Assembly (NCBI GenBank): GCA_008360955.1
Contig: LUCM01000101.1
Coordinates: 26,678-90,677 of the forward strand
Source: Fasciolopsis buskii
Taxonomy: Eukaryota; Platyhelminthes; Trematoda; Plagiorchiida; Fasciolidae
DNA: 64,000 nt
Direction of reading: 5' to 3'
A program made the translations under genes and the position numbers. The notes beneath the pieces were generated by a model. It saw nothing but the letters and a program-made list of their open reading frames with translations. It was not told the origin of the DNA and did no database searches. Positions 1 through 13,224 of this stretch are shown piece by piece (the first letter of the stretch is position 1; the number at the start of each line of letters is the position of its first letter).

Positions 1-354
1 ACCCACACCTTAGGAGGCATACATACAACCAACCGTACTGGTCGACAAATGCGCAGATTAGAGATCATCTTTAATTGTTTAATGCTCATTTATTATGTTC
101 ACTCGAGTCTAATTTGCCCTTTACCTCGTCATCGGCATGCTCACTGTTCGTGCGTGGATTGGGCTTTGCCGATGTTTCCCAATGTGGCGAGTCAGTTTAG
201 TATTGAAATCATTCACCTGGCACCAAGATGTTTTGATTTTTGTCGTGGCATCACAGTTTCATCCACCCAAAAGAGTTGAGAGATTATAAGAAATCGTGAG
301 AGATGAATTGGAAAATAATAACTGGAAAAACCACATAGACGAGGATAGATTTCG

Positions 355-640
355 TAATCAAATACTCCATTCAGTGTGAGATTGAGCCATGTGACCTATG
401 ACTCCACTCAACCGTCTGTTGGATCTCGCGGACCCCAAACCGGTTGTTTAACCGCACCTACGAAAACCACCACATTAATGACCAAAGCTTCGTATCTTTT
501 TCCTGTCATCAACTGTCCAGCTCGACGCATCTTCGTTGCATTACCTATTTCGGAAAACAGCGTACACCTAGACGGGCTTTTTGTGGACATGAGCCAAACA
601 TGCTCCACCCGCCTTAGTTAGTTCATATTCAAAGCCTGTT
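355..640 (-). pseudogene. RTE/SR2-like LINE, C-terminal fragment
   Basis: Minus-strand relic of the C-terminal region that follows the reverse transcriptase in trematode RTE-like non-LTR retrotransposons. Reading from high to low coordinates, a degenerate version of the RLRWLGHVLRM block appears as LRRVEHVWLM, followed by RCTLFSEIGN and the diagnostic WGPRD block (PVWGPRDPTDG, ending near 408). After a frame change, GHMAQSHTEW corresponds to the conserved DMAQ..SQW block close to the family's stop. A stop codon lies just before LRRVEHVW and there is at least one frameshift, so it cannot code. No reverse transcriptase core is visible upstream. It resembles the 3' parts of the elements near 30, 37 and 51 kb but is a separate, older copy. 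Boundaries are by eye. Confidence 0.6.
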
Positions 641-1511
641 CGTAAAATTGTACACTGGTACCCAGCGCCTTACGCGTAACGTCAGTGTAGTGGTTTGGAT
701 AGTACTATAACCACAAACCGTCTAAATTCGATAGGTTTTCGAGTTCTACTCTTATTATTATTCCTTCGTTAACACATTATGTTGCGTTGTCTTCCACAAA
801 CTTTTATGGGTTTTAGACAGATGTAAATAGGTCTTTATGTGAGTTGCACTGGTCGAGTTTTCCTCATGGCTTTTGACTGCTTAGTTCTTGGTCTGATTGA
901 TTCAAACACGAGTCTGTACATGATTGCAATCAACTAAGCCTATCCTAAAACTCTGCTGCATAACAACAACCACTTAGGAAAGATTAGGTAAAATACTATT
1001 TAAGAAACAGGTTCATCTAACTGCGTTGTTTTGTTTTATTGCAGACCATACTACTGACTGAAAGCCGCAGGATTTTCGTTTTCATAGTTGATGGGTAGCC
1101 ACTGTGCTGATTGGTTAATTGTATGCGTTGGCCACAGCGAACCCGTACAGAACCTTATCACAATCCGCACGCAGGCCCATCGTTGTCATGCTGGAACAGA
1201 GCTTTCTCCCGCTAGATCTAAGTGTATGGTTGATTTTGTTGACGAACTTCGCCAGAGCGAATACTATTACTGAGAAGATTAGTAGGTTAAGCATTATTTG
1301 GAAAATGCACTTCGATGGGTCTAGGTTTAGATCACACAACACATTTCAGTGTAGCACTGCTGTCGTTTGCAGATAAAACTCGCGAACACTTACTTTGTCT
1401 AATATCAGAGATATTTCATCAGTTTTTCTTAACTGGGGTCCGTGTCGCTACCTCTGTTTTCGTTGCTACCACTACATGTCCTCATATGAGAAGTTCACTG
1501 TGCGTCCCTTC
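641..1511. other. Unassigned interval
   Basis: No coding, RNA or repeat signal was recognised. Short overlapping open frames on both strands (61-85 codons around 1.09-1.38 kb) have no family motif and look like chance. Confidence 0.5.
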
Positions 1512-1607
1512 GTAAAACTTGCCTTGAGAAAGACTACCCACGGCAGTCGAAACAATGGCGAATTACATCTACCAACAACGCTGTATTAGTAACATTATAC
1601 ATTCACA
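1512..1607 (+). repeat. Hairpin repeat, copy 1
   Basis: About 96 bp shared in direct orientation with 3820-3916. The common core is GTAAAACTTGC, TTGAGAAA, an inverted repeat GACTACC-CAC-GGYAGTC, then CGAAAC and TTACATCTACCAACAA. In this copy the hairpin (1532-1548) has one A.C mismatch. The layout (purine-rich box, short hairpin, GAAAC) resembles hairpins in the terminal repeats of Penelope-like elements and a degenerate hammerhead core, but CUGAUGA is absent. No reverse transcriptase was found between the two copies. Confidence 0.6.
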
Positions 1608-3819
1608 ATAAAAAACAACACATGCGTATTGATTTTTCGATACACTCCTTACGTCATTAAGTAAAAGTACTGTGGGTAACATCGTTGATTACTAGTTTCT
1701 GATAAATTCATGCTGACTCGGAATCCTGTTTTATCTACCTAAACAAATCTTACTTGGTTTTGTGATGTCAAACTCTAAGAGCCTTTAATAACCACTTTTC
1801 TTTGCGATTGCTTTTGTTGTTCAGGTGAACGTGGTTTAAGATACCTCATAAAAATCTGTCTTGTTTAAATCAACTGTCTTTATCGAGCAACGAAGGAAAG
1901 TGATTCCGTGAAAAAATCAAAAGGTATGACAGACGTGTCAGCGATCAGCTTTTCCACTGTAGTATTTTTAAATAGAAAATCCTGGAAGTTGTTGAACAAT
2001 ACATAAACAAACACGATCGTTTTAAATACACACAGGGAGTGAGACTTATCATCTCGGGAGCATCTAATAGACCTTGGAGGATTATGTAACATGGCTTCCT
2101 GTGATCAATAATTGGATGAATTTTATCTGTAATCAGCTTTTCCCAAGACAGGCCTTAGTCATTGGGACAGATTTTGTCCATTGGGCTAAAGTTTTACACG
2201 TAGCTCCTAGAACTGTTTGTCCTTCACGGTATTATCGCTTTCCACTTCGCCCTAACAGAATGGAAGAAAACTGTTCCGTCCTCGACAATAGTTCACCCAT
2301 TTTGCTATGCTTTTTTGTGGGGCATGGGATGTCTGACACTTACGAAATCCGGATTCATCGGATACTCCGTCCTCCTGTCAACTCCATCTTCCATCTGTTA
2401 CCAAAAAGAACAATGACAAAATAAATGGGTGGTAGTGCAGCTATTGAGCTGCAATGAATGACCATTTTGATCAAAGTTTTGTCCTTAGCATCCTTCATAA
2501 ACTAGTGATACTGGGTGGTTTCCCGTACTTTTTCCCCGGCCGTCTAGAAAAAAATGTGCATATATATGACAGATTGAATCAACGTGATTTTAAGGTCGTG
2601 CAGCTTACAGCAGTGCTCTGGTAAACTCACTTGCAGTTTGCATGATACGGTTCGATACAGCGTCGTGAAGAAACACAGCTTAAAACACGACCAATCAGAA
2701 GCCGAATACCAAACAGACGAAGAAGTCTGCATACGAAGACACTGATTACTGAACGATTTACCAATGAGATCGCTCAATCACGCACATTAGCGCAAATGTT
2801 ATCTCTCAATGACGACCATCGTGCCACTAATCAAACCTCTTCTTCTGACGTATTTTGTGTGCATAGCCCTGAATTTAACTCGTGTATAGCACATGCATGT
2901 ACGCGGTCCAGCAGAAAGAGCCAAACGATCTGTAGTTGTTTACACCCAATTCAAGTGCATCTATGGCTGGCCGCACAAAGAACTGCCGGTTGCAAAGGTT
3001 GTTAGTGGAAGGCTGAGGGCCGAATGCATCCGTATGTCCGCGTATCATTTCTACATCAAAATAACTATTTTTGTTAAAGTCGCTATTAAGTGGACAGCGA
3101 CTGCTGATGTTTTACAAAGTTTAAAACACTAAGGATGATATAGTTTCACGATCACGTAAGCTGTACTGTGCCATCAAACCACCACCATGCGGTGGGGGAA
3201 GTGCAACACTCGTCTCAGCCTTATCTGGATGACTAGTTAGACAAAAATGTCGAAGTTAATCTGTCGGACAATCACATGGCCGAACTGAGGAATACATAAA
3301 ATCGATGAATATCTATCAAAATTTAACTCATGTATCTTTAAGAACGCTTTCAAAAAACTGTGACGGGGTCTCAAAGTACGAAGTCCGCGGCAAATAGTGC
3401 CAAAAATACTCATTTAGGTAATAGAATTACGATAGTTTTGTTTTTTCCGACCGTATTTCTTAATTTTCGCGATATTTAGTGAAAATACCTCGTCTGGAAA
3501 CAGTGTGATTACCCGAACGGTGAAAATGACAATACAGTCGAAAATTTGGCGTGAAAGTGAACAAGGGACACTATTAAAAACGGAACGGACTAACCTAGGG
3601 TTATCACTTGGGAAAAATGTCTTCCGTTGATACGAATCGGTCAGTACATAAAGACCCCTTCGCCAGACTCACTGAAGACCGAGAAATAAATTGAAACCGG
3701 TGCAATAATAAAACTCAATTATAACAGGTAGACACGTTTAAATAAAGAGAACCTAGTGGCAAACAAACAGACAGCTAAACATCAGTTGGCATGTGAACGT
3801 TCCTGCAGCCATTAAAATT
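1608..3819. other. Interval between the two hairpin repeats
   Basis: About 2.2 kb. If the flanking repeats were terminal repeats of one element, a Penelope-type RT and GIY-YIG domain should lie here. The longest open frame (2074-2424, 116 codons, plus) shows no such motif and no other family could be recognised. Confidence 0.4.
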
Positions 3820-3916
3820 GTAAAACTTGCTTTGAGAAAGACTACCCACGGTAGTCGAAACGTTGGCGCATTACATCTACCAACAAGGCTGTTATTAAAA
3901 TTATGTCATTCACAAA
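3820..3916 (+). repeat. Hairpin repeat, copy 2
   Basis: Second copy of the 96-bp repeat at 1512-1607. The stem GACTACC/GGTAGTC (3840-3856) is perfect over 7 bp with a 3-nt CAC loop and is followed directly by GAAAC, as stem II and its 3' flank would be in a hammerhead ribozyme. The 5' half reads CTTTGAGAAA instead of CUGAUGA, so self-cleavage is not expected. The one loop-proximal difference from copy 1 is T versus C in the 3' strand. Confidence 0.6.
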
Positions 3917-6900
3917 GGGAACCTAGTGTTATACTTTATGAGGAAAAAATTAGCTGAAATACTAGTGCCACTATCAGGATGATTTGTATAGTGTACGTGA
4001 TGAATAATGTCCCAGTGAGTTTTCGAATGAAAACGACGAAAAGATGTAGACGTTAATTGCGGTAAACCCTAGTTTTTATAACGATGAATCTAGATTGACA
4101 CATTGGTTTTTGATTAAACATAACTACTTTTCCAGCGCATAATATCCTGAATTGTAAAAGTGGGGCCGTTGAGCTGCTATACTCCAACTCGGGGCTAACT
4201 TTAGTTTGCAGCCTTTCAATGGCCGCTACCTTATACCAGCAATAGCGGAAACTTTTCTGCATTTTAATAAGAAATAAAAAAGGTTAAGACAACCTTTATT
4301 AGTACTGTTTTTAATGGCATTGGTACAAGTAGTGGTGTTAGTAGTGGTTGCAACCAACGTCAAATCATGGCGACAAATGTTCACATGGCCAGTCGAACGA
4401 TGCACACGTGAGGCAGCGTTTAGATCAAAACGTCTAGCTGTTCTCACATTGTCTGATTCAATCTACAAGATTTGGGAGGCCCATATGAGAGCTCCAAAGC
4501 AAGGTATATTGAAACTTTAGTTTGCAGACAATACGTGCAAATGTTCTGCTCTAGCTGCGTATTGATCTATGCGGGGTCTAATTTGACCAGAAATACGTTT
4601 CTCTGGACAACTCATTTGTGTCTGTCTCAATAAACTCAATGACTGTTATTTCTCGGTGATGCCACTGAACAGAAGGAGCTCTACATTACCCTCGCATACA
4701 AATGCACACGTATAGATAAGTAACGCATCCAAAATAAAGAGAATAACAATGATCGAATCAGATGTCGGATTTAGAAAACAGAATTAACTTCATTGATTTC
4801 AAGAAGAAAATGTGATAACAACTAGGAGGCAAGTTGACAGAACCAAGTGTGATAAAATAATGTCATAGCATTGGAAGTTCGGGAAAATATCTAGTTATCT
4901 GCTGAATCACTCAGTTCGGGATGCACAAGGAAGACCAGAAAAGGACAAAAAACCATCTAAACCCTACTTGGTTGCAACTCCAAAGCGAGAACGCCGATCA
5001 AAGGGTTTCAACGGAAAGTTCTTTGGTTCGTTCTGTTACACGAAGCACAACATGCCGAGAATACAGTGATTATCGCAAGTAGATTAGTGTTCGTTAGTTT
5101 GCGCTTCTAGGAAGATGATCCATTTCTTTACCATGAACTTATATCCCTCGATGACTATTTTTCTTTCGAGTCAGGAGATGAAGATGTTGATCCTAATTTG
5201 GACAAAAAACAAGCTTAATGCTGTTAACACTTGTTTACTCAATTAGACAGAACGGGATTTTTAGATTCTCGAGAGTCGCACTTAAGAGTAATTACTCACG
5301 ACTCAAAGCATCCTCTCCGAACCCAAGTGTTTATCATTTACTCAATATACTGGTAGATATGGTGTGGGCAAAAAAAATCATAAAACATTCTCACAGGCCA
5401 CGTATTTTCGCGTGAGGACAGATTAAAACTGACAACCAGTGAGTTGCACCTAACATTTTGAGGTTGCAGGTGAAATCAAAATAATCCGAAGCCCAGTTCC
5501 TATAAGACTGACACTGAAAATTATAACAGCTGCTTGACGCACACGATTGACCCGTTTTATTCCCACGTGGGAATGTGGAAAACTTGGTTTCAACTCAAAT
5601 AACATCACAAGTTCATTACAATTCTAAGGAGCAAGCAGCTCGTGACCATGATCCGGAAACTTCAAATAGTAAGCCGTAGAAGATCCCAGTGGACGAGGTA
5701 CTGAAACATTTTTTGGGGCAGCGAGTTGTCGTCAAAGCTAACAAACAGTAAAATAGCACGAAAACGGACCTAAGCAGCAGCCAGTGGAAATGCTAAATTT
5801 ATAACCAGCCTTTCAACCCTTTCCTTCTTTTTATTTACTACACTACCAATGTACAGAGGAGGGCTCCTAGAGGAGACGTCACTGAAGGTGGAAGAAGTCC
5901 AGTCCTCGGATCTCGCCCGAACGCTATGATGTCCGACGCGTAAACCACGGAAGGTTATCCGATCTAACACGTTCGGCCTCTATGCGCGATATACACACTA
6001 TCGTTACATAATTGGCGACTAATCAAAACACTGTTTGACGTCGAGCCCTCGGTCACGTGAAATGTCTGATCCAATGGCAGAACCGAATGAATTCATAAAA
6101 ATGTTACTTTTTCACCGGCAGTGCGCGAACTTCTGCAATGTCACGACTGGTATGGATAGCGGTTACCATATTTGAAACTTTCTTCTCAGGAAATCTGTGC
6201 GAATCGATCATCACTAGTTTATTTTCACCTGCATTTAGTTATGCAGGTTGCGAATTTTTTGTCCACTACTCTAATGTTTCTTTTGCATCTGGGTGCGACT
6301 GAAAGGGAAGCACTGGTCAGTAACGTCGAAATCAGAAGCCGACAGTGAGCAGTGTGCATGCCGGTTAAAAGCTCGCCTGACAAAATACCCAAAGTTAACT
6401 TCCATTTCTAATTCAAAAAGAACTATATTTATCTAAATCCACGAGTTAGAAGTCAGTGGAAATGGTACTAGCTGGATGCTTTTCTTGGGACCCATTCAAG
6501 TGATACTACAGAAACACCTAAGGTGTCAGGGGACTTTCAATATACTATTGCGTGTTTTTCGGTTAGACAAATCGTGCTGCTTAAAGATGTAAAATATCTC
6601 AAAGACGTGTTTACTGAATGCGAAACTATAGACTGTCACGATGAGATTTCCCATGAAACAATCGGTAAAAGAACGTGAAAACTGAATTAGTGACACCATA
6701 TTAATAATTATGAAAGACCAACCGTAAAGGAACAGCCCATCGTTACAGTCACGCAGTCTAACAATTAATTCTCCGAATCCCCTTCAAAGGAGAGTGAAGG
6801 CTCCGCAATCCCGACCTACTTCTCTAGAAAGTAATTAACTAGTGACAGTCTAACTAATTGTTTCGTGAAGCATGGATGATAGACTTTATACCAACGCTGA

Positions 6901-7848
6901 GAAGCAAACTTGAAAATGAGAATCTGGAATGTTAATTTTAGCGGTTACATGCAGCAAAAATTTCCATTTAAATTGACCACAACTTAACAGATCAAAGACC
7001 CACATCAGTCAGGACCCAAGAACTGCTGAGCGCAATCAGTGACATAAATCGCAGACAACACTGAAAATGCTCCTACCAGTTGAAGCACCGAGTTCTTGCG
7101 AATTTCGGGATATTCTTGCGTCCAGTCAGCGAGTTTATTTTCAAGTGAGCCTAAAAAGCTCCCCTCAGCGTCTCGTGCAGATGAGTCAGGTCACCGGAGC
7201 GAATCGATTTTGCCCAACTCTCAGATATTCGACAAGTGACACGACTTCACGTTAACCAACGGGCAACTCAGACTTCGTGGGTGAAATCGCCACCATCCAC
7301 TCTACGACACGTTCGTCTGTGTAGTCGTAGAAGGAGGATAACCTGAACCCGTAACAATACGAACATCATCGCCATTCATGACTGATCACATTAAATATTA
7401 AGTCTATTCTTCCAAGACGATCACACATGTCTCGTCGAGTGAGAATCGTTACAAGAACGGGGTCTATATGAATTCCTTCCTATAGCCGACCGGGCCCCCG
7501 AATATGAACACATCGGACAGTTCATGAGACCACATTGAAAAAATGCGGTGATGAGAATTTGTCAGTTTCACTTTTGAATTGTCCCGCGAATATTTAAATT
7601 TGCCATTAATATTCATCGGCGACTGATAGGCGACGCGATGCGAATAGTCTGGGTATTTTGAGGTGTTATCTGCGGGAATTCGAGGTATCTGTTTGTGCAA
7701 TATATTTTTTCTTAAAATGAATTGTTATGCATTATTGTCCTTTGCTATTCTTGTTTATTTACCCCACTTTTTTAGTGTGGTGAATATACGTGTAAGTCAT
7801 GATGCACTTCTGTACAGCTTCCCGCTAGCCTGCCTAGACAACAAATGA
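3917..7848. other. Unassigned interval
   Basis: Nearly 4 kb of AT-leaning sequence with only open frames of 73 codons or fewer. No motif of a retroelement, transposase, RNA gene or exon series was recognised on either strand. Confidence 0.4.
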
Positions 7849-8050
7849 ATGAGAACCGCGGCGACAAGCAGTCGTGAAACTCAATCATCCCTCGATAGCG
7901 ATTGGACGGAACTTATCCTAGCAATCAAGACATGTCCAATTTTGTATGTAAACCCGTGAGCACTAAATGCAACTTGAACGTGTTCCCCTTTCGTAGTGGC
8001 CCTTTTGTCGTGTTCGTTTGAAGTCTAACTATTGCACATATTCATTACAG
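7849..8050 (+). repeat. TATA/CCAAT LTR-like repeat, copy 1
   Basis: Diverged member of a family also seen near 25.0, 48.0 and 53.1 kb. Shared blocks in order are GACAA..GTCGTGAAAC, ATCCCTCGA, CGATTGGA, CCAATTTTGTATGTAAACCC and a pyrimidine-rich CCCTTTCG..GTGG..CTTTTGTCGTGTTCGTTTG. The ATTGG/CAAT blocks followed by a TATA-like TGTATGTAAA fit a Pol II promoter in an LTR. In this copy the TATA element is mutated. No retroelement coding region was recognised next to it. Confidence 0.55.
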
Positions 8051-11000
8051 AGATGAACGTGGCCATAAGTGGCCTGTGAAACAGTGCGGTGGCTCTAAGT
8101 GTGATTTTTCGCAACAACACGGAAATGAACCACCAACACTGTTCGGACTGGATAAAAAACCAGGCTACGCAATAATAATAACAAGTTTTTTAGTTGAATT
8201 ACAATACGTTCGTAGTTGTATCAGGCAGACAGAAATATCACAAGGGTAGTAGCTCCGGACCAGTGGTCGACGTGCAATGTTTGGCTTCACTCTCGTAGGT
8301 CCCAACCATTCTGATATGTTGGTATTTATCACAGGCAATAGTGGATTTGTGCTGGATTACGTCATTCCATTTCTAACTTTACTCGTATTATCGTGTCGTA
8401 ATCGTCGTGCCTACTTCTTCGACCCATTTCCTATTATGTGGCAAGTGACAGCAGCTACCTGCTTATGTCAACCTATCGCAAAATTCGAACCATCTGCTAC
8501 CTCTTCTATGTATTTTGATGTTTTGTCTTTCAAAGATAATTTGGATAGATCTGGTGCCTTTCCAGGGAAGCAACTTTGGTTGACACCTTGCAAATGTTTA
8601 TATTTTATAAAGGTGCCGTAGTGATGAATTGGCTTTATGCCACTTGGAAAAGGTGAACCGATAATTTCTGGCGCAGTGCTAAGTACAAAAGAACTGAAGG
8701 CGACAGAGCAACAGAAACCAGCAAACCTCCTTTAGAGAAACTAACAAGGTGTGACGAACAGGTTTATTTCCAGTTATCCATAATCATGCCAATATGTAGC
8801 ATTAATTATGATTTACAATAAATGAAATGTGGGGTGATAGGTTATGGTTCTAATTGTCAAAACACGTACACTGTTTTGTGTGGATGTGTGAAACGGACGG
8901 TAGTCGAAATTATGAGGTGGGGTGATGTAATTCACAAGGGATTCCAGAGATTTTCGGGGGCGGCAAGTGGGGCGCAGAAGTTTCAGTGTTTGCGCGAACT
9001 GCTTTTGGCACACAACGGTGTATCGCAGAGACGAATACATACACCCTCAGATGCAGATAAGACCAGGAACTTTAACATTCTTGATAACCCAATCCAGACT
9101 GCGTAGATTATCCTGAACGATTCAGTTACATTCACTAAGTGGATGGAATCAATCAAATTTAGACATACACACAAATACGCAACAGTGGGCAGGTTTTGAC
9201 TATAAGAACTGTAATCTACCGTCCCCCTCTCATTTACTGTAAATCATATTTAACTTTATGTATTGCCAAGTAACTAGTAACTGATAACGAACTTGTTCGT
9301 CACGCTGCGTTGTTCCTCAATGTGCTCTGTGGGATTATTCGGAAAGCCTCTCATCCTTGAAACTATCTGATTCATATCTGTCCTCCAGGTTAACGAAATG
9401 AGTAGAATTAATATCTCTCTCCTTGAACCACAGAATAATTCATTCTGTTAGCTATCTATAGTCAGAACCTATATGCACAATTTTTTAATGTAGTAAACCA
9501 CTCCCATCCCTAAATTAATCGGATCCACAGGGCAGAACTCAGTCCATCATTCATTCTATACGAGCCCAGTTGCGGGAATAACTTTAACGACCCTCTGATG
9601 TCTGGCTAGTCTTCAAGTATCTTTCAAAATACAGTACTATTTAAGAAATAGAACGTTATCTTTCACGCAGCTGGAGCAAGTAGCTTCATTACAAAGGGGA
9701 CATCGTACGAAACCCTGGGACCGCTTAACTTTGTTATTGGTGGTCAACCCTCACCAGAATGGTATTCGCAATCATATGTAATATTCTAGTGCCTTAGTCA
9801 GCTTTGAACCACTTCCCTGGGCTCATCATAAGTTCTGCTTGCTTATCTTCCCATTCCTACTGCCCCCTGCATGTATTTTCCCTTGCCACAGATCACCAAG
9901 AGTTTACCAGTCAGAATTTCAATATGGCTCATCCAGTTTACCCTGTACTTTTGATAACAGCCTGGTGCACATATCGTGCACCCTTGATGTACTTCAGTCC
10001 CATTAAACTGATTCGCGCTTTCATTCTACCCTAGCAGGTACCGGTCGACATCGAAAAGTAACCGCCTTCAAGTCATTAATAGATAGAGCACAAATTCAGT
10101 GGCATGAGTAACTGTTACCTTGTTGACCGAGAAAAACGGTAGCGTGCAACGAAACGCTTAGCCGCATGCAAGGGAAAAGCGCCAGAGATAAGAGGAACCG
10201 GCCATGAAAGGAAAGTCAATGAACTGACAGGATGTTCATCTTCTAAGTCTGGTGGGTCCACCGGATCACTGTTTCCCGATATTAGGATAGCGAAGTAAGG
10301 GATACTACAATGGAGCCCAGTTTCAGTTTAAACGTGTCTCCTGACTTAATACTTTGGAATTCATTCATGACTTTCATTCAGCACTATATTTGAACTATTT
10401 GAAGATTGGACATGTATTCCATTTTTTAAATGTCTTTTGGGCTGCTAAAGGTTCAGATCCACTCATGGACAGCATCCGGTTCCAGAAACTACGTGAACTA
10501 AACTGACTGAGCCCCGAGGTCACGAAGCCAGCTTGAACCGCTGTGGCTGCCGCTAAACGAGAGGTTTGTTAGCATAGGATAACGATCTCAGATTCAGTGA
10601 AACAAATCGTCCAGGAGTGAGTTTGATGCTGGGGACGTGATCACGGCTGACGAAAGCTTAGGGCAATTGTTAGTGCTTACTAGGCTCTTGATTATTACAA
10701 ATCAATACCTCGGTTGTGAGACGACCATGAGATGAAGAATTTCGTAACGTCTCAATTCGCTTGCACTTGATTCTTGAAAATCTGAACATAGTGATCTAAT
10801 CATTCGTTTCATTGCCGAGGTACAGTTCCGCCAAAGACGTACAACTTCCCGATAAGCTCTAACTATATGTTGACTGGTCAGGAAAAACATTTTGGTTAGA
10901 AGAAAGTTCATCCAGTCTCTTCCACCCTTGTTCTGTTATACTTCATGCCTTCATTATTTCGCCTAATTCATGGCGGTTTTCCGCTTCGGGAAATGTCATT

Positions 11001-12408
11001 TTATGTTTACTCATCTTCCATGTAGAATCCTTTTCCACAAGAAAATAAAAGCAGCCTATCTGTACGGGTGTCTTGAGGACTAGCCAAACAATTTTCTTAT
11101 CTCTGCTTGCTTTTTTCACCCTTTCTTATCACGGCAGCATATAAAACAGCACTGAATTCTTATGCAATCATACTTTATTTCCGGTAGCATAATACTGAAT
11201 CGTGGGCGACTGTAATTACGGCACCTTGGTTATCACGATAATTCGGCCTGAGGTAGAGAAGTGATAACCACGTGCCAATGACTTCCGATAGACGTAGTTG
11301 TCATTGGCATTTTCGGTCGCCTTGAGCCAGTCACACGCAGTTCTTCATGTTGTAACGTCTAACACATTTAGTTGACACGAGCAAAAGGGTAACGGAAAGG
11401 CAAGCACATCGTACTGCATACCCAGCTGTACGCGACCCAATAGCAAACTCGCGACTGGAAGCAGTCCTCTGTCAAGCCAACATAGATCAATTAGTTAAAT
11501 CATTCTGGCTATGATTGGGGATTGCCTGACAAAAACCAAATAAATTTACTAATTTATCGACAAACCCGTGGAGTTTTGGAACTCTATGGGGCCGATACAT
11601 ACGTATCCCTAATTTATCCGGTAAGCAAAGAGAAGCTTCTGTTCCAATTTTAATATAATCGGGTTAGAACAAAATGCGTACGAGGCAACAACAACAACAG
11701 GGCCAGATTGATTACGTTGTCACCCCCATTCATATTTAAGAACAGCAACAAAAAACTGTGCTCATCCAGGAACGTTTCCCCGAGGAAATTTCACAAAACT
11801 GATGAAATAAAATGAACTCCGGCTCTGTAACCGACATCTAACGCATAAACAAGTGAAGATTTGTTGAGACCGTGGTGTCGTTTCGAAGTTCGATTGATGC
11901 AATCATTAACTCTGAACTAGTGCTCTGGTCTTGATTACGGCCTTAAGGCACCATCTGCTCAGAAAAATAACAAATAACAAAACAAAATAACAAAACATAC
12001 GTGGACATCGGCCGTAAAGTAGTAAATCAAAGAAAGATTTTCGCTGCAAGAACGCTATTGAATGCAGAACTGAGACAAATCACGTGATTCCCTAAACCTC
12101 CGATTGAGCTGGGATCACGGACATCAACTGGGTTGTTCAGCCAGACATACACAAGTCGATAAACAGCAGTAGTGTCCCGATTATCGATTACTACTTGTGA
12201 GCCCTGAACAAGTGCAAAGAAAAATTATCAAAACAGTGGCCATGAACGGAAAATCCCCGTCTGATTAATTCCGTTATATTTCAGGTTTAGACATCATTTC
12301 AGCTGATAAAAAGAAATACAAAAAGAGGGAAAAATTCAGGTTCGACTGTGAGTACTCCATTTAGTTCAAAACGCATTCGGAAAACTAGGACACCACGCAG
12401 GGCAGTTT
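8051..12408. other. Unassigned interval
   Basis: About 4.4 kb with nothing recognised. The longest open frame (8277-8621, 114 codons, plus) has two hydrophobic stretches but no family motif, and the composition around it is ordinary. An A-rich stretch near 11,960-12,000 consists of repeated AAATAACAAAA units. Confidence 0.4.
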
Positions 12409-12758
12409 TATCCAAGCTCGTACAACCGCCTGACGCATAATCAGACATCCGCTGTCGTCTTTGCAGATTGAAACCTTAATTAAGTAATTCTTCCCCATAA
12501 CTCTCCTTCCCATTAGGCCTCTACCTCTCGGAAAAGATACGCAATCCCCCTCGCGTCCGTACATTTGGACCTGTACGCACAAACTTCCGCCGACCTTCAA
12601 TGTTAGCATTGGAATATGCCAGTATTTCCAATTACCGCATTACGGTAGCCTGACCCTTGTTCCATTTCCCCAAACTAACCATACCCTAACTGCGACGAAA
12701 CTCCTGTTGTCACGGGTTTCAGATCACAATTCACGGAAAATTACACAGACCAGCGTGT
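12409..12758. repeat. Long inverted repeat, left arm
   Basis: 350-bp arm whose reverse complement lies at 13225-13574. The outer ~335 bp match the partner with no difference seen; a few mismatches occur in the last ~15 bp at the inner end, where homology stops. The outer boundary is abrupt at position 12409. The arms contain a mirrored 67-codon open stretch of unknown meaning. They could be long terminal inverted repeats of a DNA element, the product of a fold-back duplication, or an assembly fold. No telomere or rRNA similarity was seen. Confidence 0.9.
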
Positions 12759-13224
12759 TGGGTAGTCTGAGAGATTTAATGCAGATCTCATGGTTCTCGA
12801 GCCGACCAGTCGCTCCACTCAGTTCATTCATTGAAGGACCGAGTGCACAAGACATCTGTCACAATATTACCTAACATTTTCCGTCACAAGTTCGCCCCAG
12901 CTATGATTAAACAAATGCTATTTGATGTTGGGTTGCTTGCGTGCCCAGAAGTAAGTGTTGTACTCCGGACGGAATTGGGGGGGTGGTGGGGGCGAATCCC
13001 GTCACGCCTCATTCATGCAAATGTTCTCATATTCTCGTCACAACTTTCTCATCGTGCCTCTTGTCACGTGATTGAGGCGAACTGATCTCGGCGTCTCATG
13101 CACATCTGGGCGGTTCAAATGGGTGTGTCGCTTTTGTTAAGCATCGGAACATTTGACACATGCCACATTTGCGCTTCGGGGTTGGGTTGAGTCACTATGC
13201 CCTGCGTAGGGAATATAGCTCGCG
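12759..13224. other. Spacer of the long inverted repeat
   Basis: 466 bp between the two arms, not itself palindromic. It contains an open frame of 84 codons on the plus strand (12831-13085) with no recognisable motif and a G-rich run near 12,977-12,993. No function could be assigned. Confidence 0.5.

Noticed and set aside
2680..2800. CCAATCAGAAGCCG shared with about 63,478, considered as a further promoter-bearing repeat pair.
   Set aside because: The match does not extend beyond about 14 bases.
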